A stretch of 64,000 bases of DNA from Paenibacillus assamensis DSM 18201 (GTDB lineage: Bacteria; Bacillota; Bacilli; Paenibacillales; Paenibacillaceae). This document shows, piece after piece, positions 60,072-64,000 of this stretch. Position 1 is the stretch's first letter, and the number at the start of each line of letters is the position of its first letter. The translations under genes and the position numbers were made by a program. The notes beneath the pieces were generated by a model, which made no database searches, was not told where the DNA came from, and saw only the letters and a list, made by a program, of their open reading frames with translations. The stretch lies in contig NZ_KE383837.1 of NCBI RefSeq assembly GCF_000422445.1, positions 310,001 through 374,000 on the forward strand. Reading direction: 5' to 3'.

Positions 60072-60417
60072 TCATTTCATAGGAACTGAAACGGCTGCTG
60101 GATTTGTAATGCTAGTCAGCCAAGAATTGTTCATACTCGACCAACCCGAGTTATATCCCAGTTTAATGGTATGTCCAATTTCATGCGTATCTAAAGCTTC
60201 TAAGTAATTACCTGTTGTCATTTTCTAATTATTCTTGAACTCCATTGAATTGTAGAAATCCCACATCCAATATTCAACACCTTGGCAAATAATCAGGACA
60301 CTATAACTTTATATTCCATTTTGAGGTTGAACACCAGGCTTTCTGAAATCGATAGGTAGAGGTTCTATATTGTCTAATCCTATCTGCGATTGTAAGTCTC
60401 GTTAAAGAGCTACTCAT
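60072..60417 (-). pseudogene. Decayed zinc metalloprotease fragment
   Basis: In one minus-strand frame, interrupted by two stops, the text runs from IEPLPIDFRKPGVQPQNGI through YSVLIICQGVEYWMWDFYN to LEALDTHEIGHTIKLGYNS. HEIGHTIKLG is a metzincin-type HExxHxxxG zinc motif, but the third zinc ligand (histidine) is replaced by tyrosine. The last intact piece is 49 codons (60221-60072). An upstream ATG at 60417 with AAGGA and a frameshift near 60400 suggest the old start. The gene is dead or reduced to a fragment. Confidence 0.55.
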
Positions 60418-60485
60418 CTTACATTCACGTCCTTTAGATTTATCGATTTATTTTGGATTAACATATATCCAGAATCTAAGGATAG

Positions 60486-60572
60486 TCATTTTTTTGATAG
60501 ACTGTATTCAATTCGCGAGAAATCCCGTTTAGCCGCTGGTAAAATTACGTTCACCAAATAAAAGGTATGATC
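60486..60572 (-). pseudogene. Fragment of a second exoA-like gene
   Basis: The minus strand encodes TFYLVNVILPAAKRDFSRIE before a stop. The intact exoA at 59115 reads TFYLVNVYTPNAKRDLSRLE at the corresponding place, and the DNA is similar too. No other part of the gene is present. It abuts the 3' end of the secreted gene at 60583, so a recombination event probably joined them. Confidence 0.6.
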
Positions 60573-60582
60573 ACTGGCCTTT

Positions 60583-62133
60583 CTAACTGTCATTCATGAC
60601 AGCAATACGTTGACCATCCTTCACCCTACGATAACTAGTTGTCTGCTCCGCAGTATATTCATTTGTAAGACCATTATTCACTTTATCCATGACGACTTCA
60701 TTACCTAAAATAGCATTCTCAGCTCGAAGTACTTGTTCTGTAAAATGAACTACGTTCTCCCCGTTATCTGCTGCATGATTGCCGTCTGTTGTAAACGATT
60801 GATCAAATATATGTATATAATTTTGCCCGTTTTGAATAGCATTTTGACGCAAATCATGAGCAGGAGCATTAGTATGATTCGTCGTTGTATTCTGCACTTT
60901 TACCGATTCTCGAATAATCGAACTCTCGTTAAACACCACAGGCTGCTTCGAATTATTCATGATTAGGGCAGGATAGAAGATCGTTTCATACTGCAACACA
61001 TCCTTCGGCCCGATAATCTCAACATCCACTCCACCACTATTGCTAATGATTAGCTTGCTTCCAGCCTCAATCGTTTTACTGCTGGATAACACCCCTTTGT
61101 CAAAATCAACGACCTGTCCGTAGCTATCGTACTCAGCAAAATTATATGTTCCTTTAAAGTTGAGCGAATGAGATTGAGCAGACGTATTCCTAATCTGCAT
61201 ACTTTCCCCTTTGTGCAAGGTCTTCGTTTCCAAGGCAAAATCATCTCTCTCATAGAGAGCAAATGCTTCATAAGGACCATATACATGCAAAGGTTCAACT
61301 TCTTTGTTCGTTACGACATATTTGATTTTACCAATCTGGCGAGAGGAATCCGACGAGCTTCCATAGCGGTCTATCTCGTTATTCAAATAGGAGACATAAT
61401 CGTACTGCATCGTTCCTTTAGCCGCATCAAAATATACGTAATATATGTTATCGCTTACATCATTGATTTCCAGCGTCTTATTTTCCTCTATGTATCGATG
61501 AAACACAGCAGGCTGCTGTCTGGACTCTATTTTAAAATAGGAATACGGCGCGTATACTTCCATCGCCTCTTGCTCCCGATTAGTTATCGCTATCTTTTTA
61601 GCGATATCTAGAACCATTTGCCCGCCTGTATGATCCACTTTATAGGATTGCAGCATATTATATTCATCGTAGTCGGCATGATCATTTTTACCACCTACAT
61701 AAAAATACTCATCCGTTATCCCGATATTCGTTATTTCCGCGCTTTCACCTGGCTGAAGCAAGGTGCTTACAAGAGCAGGAGATTTCGAGCGAACAATATC
61801 TGCCTTATTTTGATCAGCAGCTATCGTAACAAGTTCATTTGATGTATTTGTAATAATGAGACGTTCGTCATTCTTAACAGGATGTGTGGATGACGTTGTC
61901 GATTTCCCGTAGCCACTAGCCCCTCTCAAATCGCTGTTTGTCGCGAAATCAAACGTTAGTCCGTTTACATGAACTGTTACTGTCCTACCATCTTTCGAAC
62001 TGACCCGAGCGGATTCACCTGGGGCTAGATTGTAAGTATAGTCCGTTGCATAAGCCGTTTGCGATACACCAATTAGAATCACAAAAAGCATACTCACGCT
62101 TAGCACAAGCCAGCGCTTTACACTAGATTTCAT
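60583..62133 (-). CDS. Large secreted hypothetical protein
   Basis: About 516 residues from the ATG ending at 62133 (GGGGG at 8 bp); an ATG five codons earlier is also possible. A signal peptide (MKSSVKRWLVLSVSMLFVIL, cleavage after AYA near residue 29) leads to at least three repeats with the pattern LAPGESARVSS, LQPGESAEIT, LHKGESMQIRN, each followed by short beta strands; PGESxxI units recur at intervals of about 110 residues. No enzyme motif is visible. It ends shortly after QRIAVMNDS, next to an exoA fragment, so its C-terminus may have been cut by rearrangement. Function unknown; extracellular or wall-associated. Confidence 0.7.
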   Translation of the reverse strand: MKSSVKRWLVLSVSMLFVILIGVSQTAYATDYTYNLAPGESARVSSKDGRTVTVHVNGLTFDFATNSDLRGASGYGKSTTSSTHPVKNDERLIITNTSNELVTIAADQNKADIVRSKSPALVSTLLQPGESAEITNIGITDEYFYVGGKNDHADYDEYNMLQSYKVDHTGGQMVLDIAKKIAITNREQEAMEVYAPYSYFKIESRQQPAVFHRYIEENKTLEINDVSDNIYYVYFDAAKGTMQYDYVSYLNNEIDRYGSSSDSSRQIGKIKYVVTNKEVEPLHVYGPYEAFALYERDDFALETKTLHKGESMQIRNTSAQSHSLNFKGTYNFAEYDSYGQVVDFDKGVLSSSKTIEAGSKLIISNSGGVDVEIIGPKDVLQYETIFYPALIMNNSKQPVVFNESSIIRESVKVQNTTTNHTNAPAHDLRQNAIQNGQNYIHIFDQSFTTDGNHAADNGENVVHFTEQVLRAENAILGNEVVMDKVNNGLTNEYTAEQTTSYRRVKDGQRIAVMNDS

Positions 62134-62148
62134 AGCAGTTGCCCCCAT

Positions 62149-62588
62149 TGTAGTCTCTCTATAAGCAAATATGTAAAATTATAAAATTTTTCTATGTATG
62201 TACTTTGAATAACACAATTAGAATCGTACTTCCGTGTATAAACAATATTATGATTATACTAAATTAAGAATGAAGCTGAATATTCACCATTCAGATCAAA
62301 TTTCATAGTACTTTATTACTTGTTTTCAAGGAATTCACTCGATAATTTGTAAATTATTATTCTAAAACTTTCAATAGCTACTTCTGCATAGTTCTTAAGA
62401 TCTAATTTTTATAAAATAACAACCTTAGAAAGAAATAAATTACCTTCTACCGCCATATACAGCTCAAAAAAATAGACGACCAATCCCCAAATGGCATTGG
62501 GAAATGACCGCCGCTTACTAACTCTTATTTTATTATCTTCTTAGCGATGGATGTAGCCAGCCACATATCCATTGACAACTCTATATAT
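62149..62588. other. AT-rich intergenic region
   Basis: About 440 bp. It should hold the promoter of the secreted gene on its left. A weak minus-strand hairpin (CCAAT/ATTGG, 62480-62500) followed by TCTATTTTTTT may terminate the collagen gene on its right. No gene is visible. Confidence 0.4.
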
Positions 62589-63605
62589 TTATACGAGCTT
62601 GATAACTGTAACACTTGGTGCTGCTATCGTTGTTGCCGCTCCTAAGGCATTCCGTAGCGTCAAAATGTTTGCCCCTGCACCCGTATTAAATACAGCACCG
62701 CCCGTAATTGTCGGTTGGATAGGGTCATTAGCTCCAGTATTCGCAACGGATTGAATCGACCCCGGTATTGCCACGCCGTTCAGGAACAAGGCAAACGCTC
62801 GAAGCTGACCAGCAGCCAATGTGTTCGCATTGGCATTCCAAGTCGCGTAGTAAGTCTGGTTCGGATCTAGAAGTATATCCGTAGAGCCCGGGACGTGTGA
62901 TATGGCCGTCCCGTTGATTGTCCCGTTGGTAGAGAACACTACGCTGCCATTAGCTCCCACGGCTACGTTCAGTGGGTTAAATACAGTGGCATTGTTCGCC
63001 GTTACCAGCGGTCCGGTCGGGCCTGTTACTCCCGTCACCCCAGTTGCTCCTGTTGCTCCTGCTGGACCTGATGGACCGGTTGCACCAGTCGCTCCTGCTG
63101 CCCCTGCTGCTCCGGTCGCGCCCGTCGCTCCTGCTGGACCTGTCGGACCAGTTGGACCCGGGTCACCAGTGGCTCCTGTAGCTCCTGCCGGCCCTGTCGC
63201 TCCCGTGGCCCCTGTCGCGCCTGTGGCTCCTGCTCCGGTTGGACCTGTTGGTCCAATTGGACCACCTGATGGACCAGTGGGGCCTGGAGGACCTGTCGGA
63301 CCAATCGAGATCGGTGTGTTTAAAATGCTGTTTAGCTTGCTGTCCAATAAATATTCCTTCTTCGTTAACTCACGTATCGTATCTCGTACACTCGTATTCA
63401 TCGTGAGCAAGTCACTAATGGTTGCTGGCGGTGAAGTCACACCTGGCAGCGTGCCAAGCACATACTGCAGCTTCTCTCCTTCAGCATTCAAAATATGACT
63501 TAAACCAAGTTCCTCCAAAGCAATCGATGACAAGAGCAGCGTGATTGCATCATCGCGTGTCACAGATATGATAGGTGTAATATTCGGAATGTTCGATTGT
63601 GACAT
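62589..63605 (-). CDS. Collagen-like spore-surface protein
   Basis: A 338-residue family member. N-domain 1-100 ([40 protein letters not shown]). Stalk about 102-212 mixes GPT, GAT, GPA and GAA triplets, so it is intermediate between the Pro/Ala-rich and Thr-rich types, with one GGPIG break as in the genes at 28-31 kb. The head of about 126 residues has [19 protein letters not shown] and ends VTVIKLV, like the heads of the 37-42 kb operon. It thus combines features of both groups. GGGAGGGTTAGCTA precedes the ATG. Confidence 0.87.
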   Translation of the reverse strand: MSQSNIPNITPIISVTRDDAITLLLSSIALEELGLSHILNAEGEKLQYVLGTLPGVTSPPATISDLLTMNTSVRDTIRELTKKEYLLDSKLNSILNTPISIGPTGPPGPTGPSGGPIGPTGPTGAGATGATGATGATGPAGATGATGDPGPTGPTGPAGATGATGAAGAAGATGATGPSGPAGATGATGVTGVTGPTGPLVTANNATVFNPLNVAVGANGSVVFSTNGTINGTAISHVPGSTDILLDPNQTYYATWNANANTLAAGQLRAFALFLNGVAIPGSIQSVANTGANDPIQPTITGGAVFNTGAGANILTLRNALGAATTIAAPSVTVIKLV

Positions 63606-63908
63606 TAGCTAACCCTCCCGGACTACTAAACTATTTAACTTATAGAGACATCATATTAACCTGTAGATGTACTTGCATCCAACATTCGCTGATAATCTCG
63701 TATATGCGTATAAAATAGTTAGTGGTTTACGAGACAAATATAAGCATCTCAGCAACAAAGACGAAGCTTACAATGGCTCCCTATATCACATAATAACGAT
63801 TGATACACCTCACAAAATTCAACATAGATAGATGCAAAGCAGCATTCGGGCCATTTTTTACAAGTATAATGAAAGAGTAATGCGTAATATAAAAAACGAA
63901 AAAAAACA

Positions 63909-63930
63909 CTCACATGACGCAACATGTGAG
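63909..63930 (-). terminator. Terminator of a gene beyond the right edge
   Basis: CTCACATG pairs perfectly with CATGTGAG around a 6-base loop, followed on the minus strand by TGTTTTTTTTC. The stretch 63606-63908 is otherwise without a gene and should hold the promoter of the gene at 62589. Confidence 0.75.
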
Positions 63931-64000
63931 CGGTTATAAACGACCTATCTCTATATACACTTCGTCAGCTTACTCAGGTTGAACAACCTCAAGTCAGTAG

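Overview
The window looks like a chromosomal segment of a spore-forming, low-GC Gram-positive of the Paenibacillaceae, most likely Paenibacillus. The evidence is strong Shine-Dalgarno sites with frequent GTG and TTG starts, a YheC/YheD-type spore ATP-grasp protein, a Spo0E-like protein, LacI/CUT1 sugar loci, and above all a large family of collagen-like proteins of the kind found on spore surfaces. No rRNA, tRNA or CRISPR array was seen. Layout: 1-2.2 kb holds small membrane ORFs, a truncated VOC protein and an L,D-transpeptidase. 2.2-13.3 kb is a complete minus-strand sugar regulon (binding protein, two permeases, LacI regulator, esterase, GH3 glucosidase, GH94-type phosphorylase) with three copies of one palindromic operator, one of them at the start site of a consensus promoter. 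Its gene content resembles the beta-1,2-oligoglucan (sophorooligosaccharide) cluster of Listeria. 13.5-28 kb is mostly housekeeping and hypothetical genes: an SLH/BsuPI secreted protein, APH-like kinase, MFS pump, GAF protein, SDR, YitT protein with a long structured leader, flavohaemoglobin, a probable orphan immunity protein, HAD phosphatase, S9 peptidase and a small caspase/CHAT-like protein. A nested inverted repeat lies at 19.5 kb. 28.3-63.6 kb is the spore-surface region. Eight full collagen-like proteins share one N-terminal domain of about 100 residues, and three more short genes carry that domain without a collagen stalk. There is also a stalkless protein with two head domains, a seven-blade YVTN propeller, a YheC/YheD protein, a SAM methyltransferase and a four-gene glycosyltransferase operon. 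I infer that these build and glycosylate an exosporium-like hair layer, by analogy with BclA and its sugar genes in the Bacillus cereus group. Interrupting this region at 31.4-37.4 kb is a visibly AT-rich accessory island. It has a complete IS3-family element inserted in the loop of a terminator, decayed genes, secreted hypotheticals, a Spo0E-like protein and an HTH-TPR regulator of RRNPP type followed 27 bp later by a 36-codon exported peptide, which is a candidate peptide quorum-sensing pair. 59-62 kb contains exoA, a decayed metalloprotease fragment, a fragment of a second exoA-like gene and a secreted hypothetical protein. Starts were moved to internal codons wherever a good ribosome binding site supported it. 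All functional names come from motif recognition by eye; no database search was possible.
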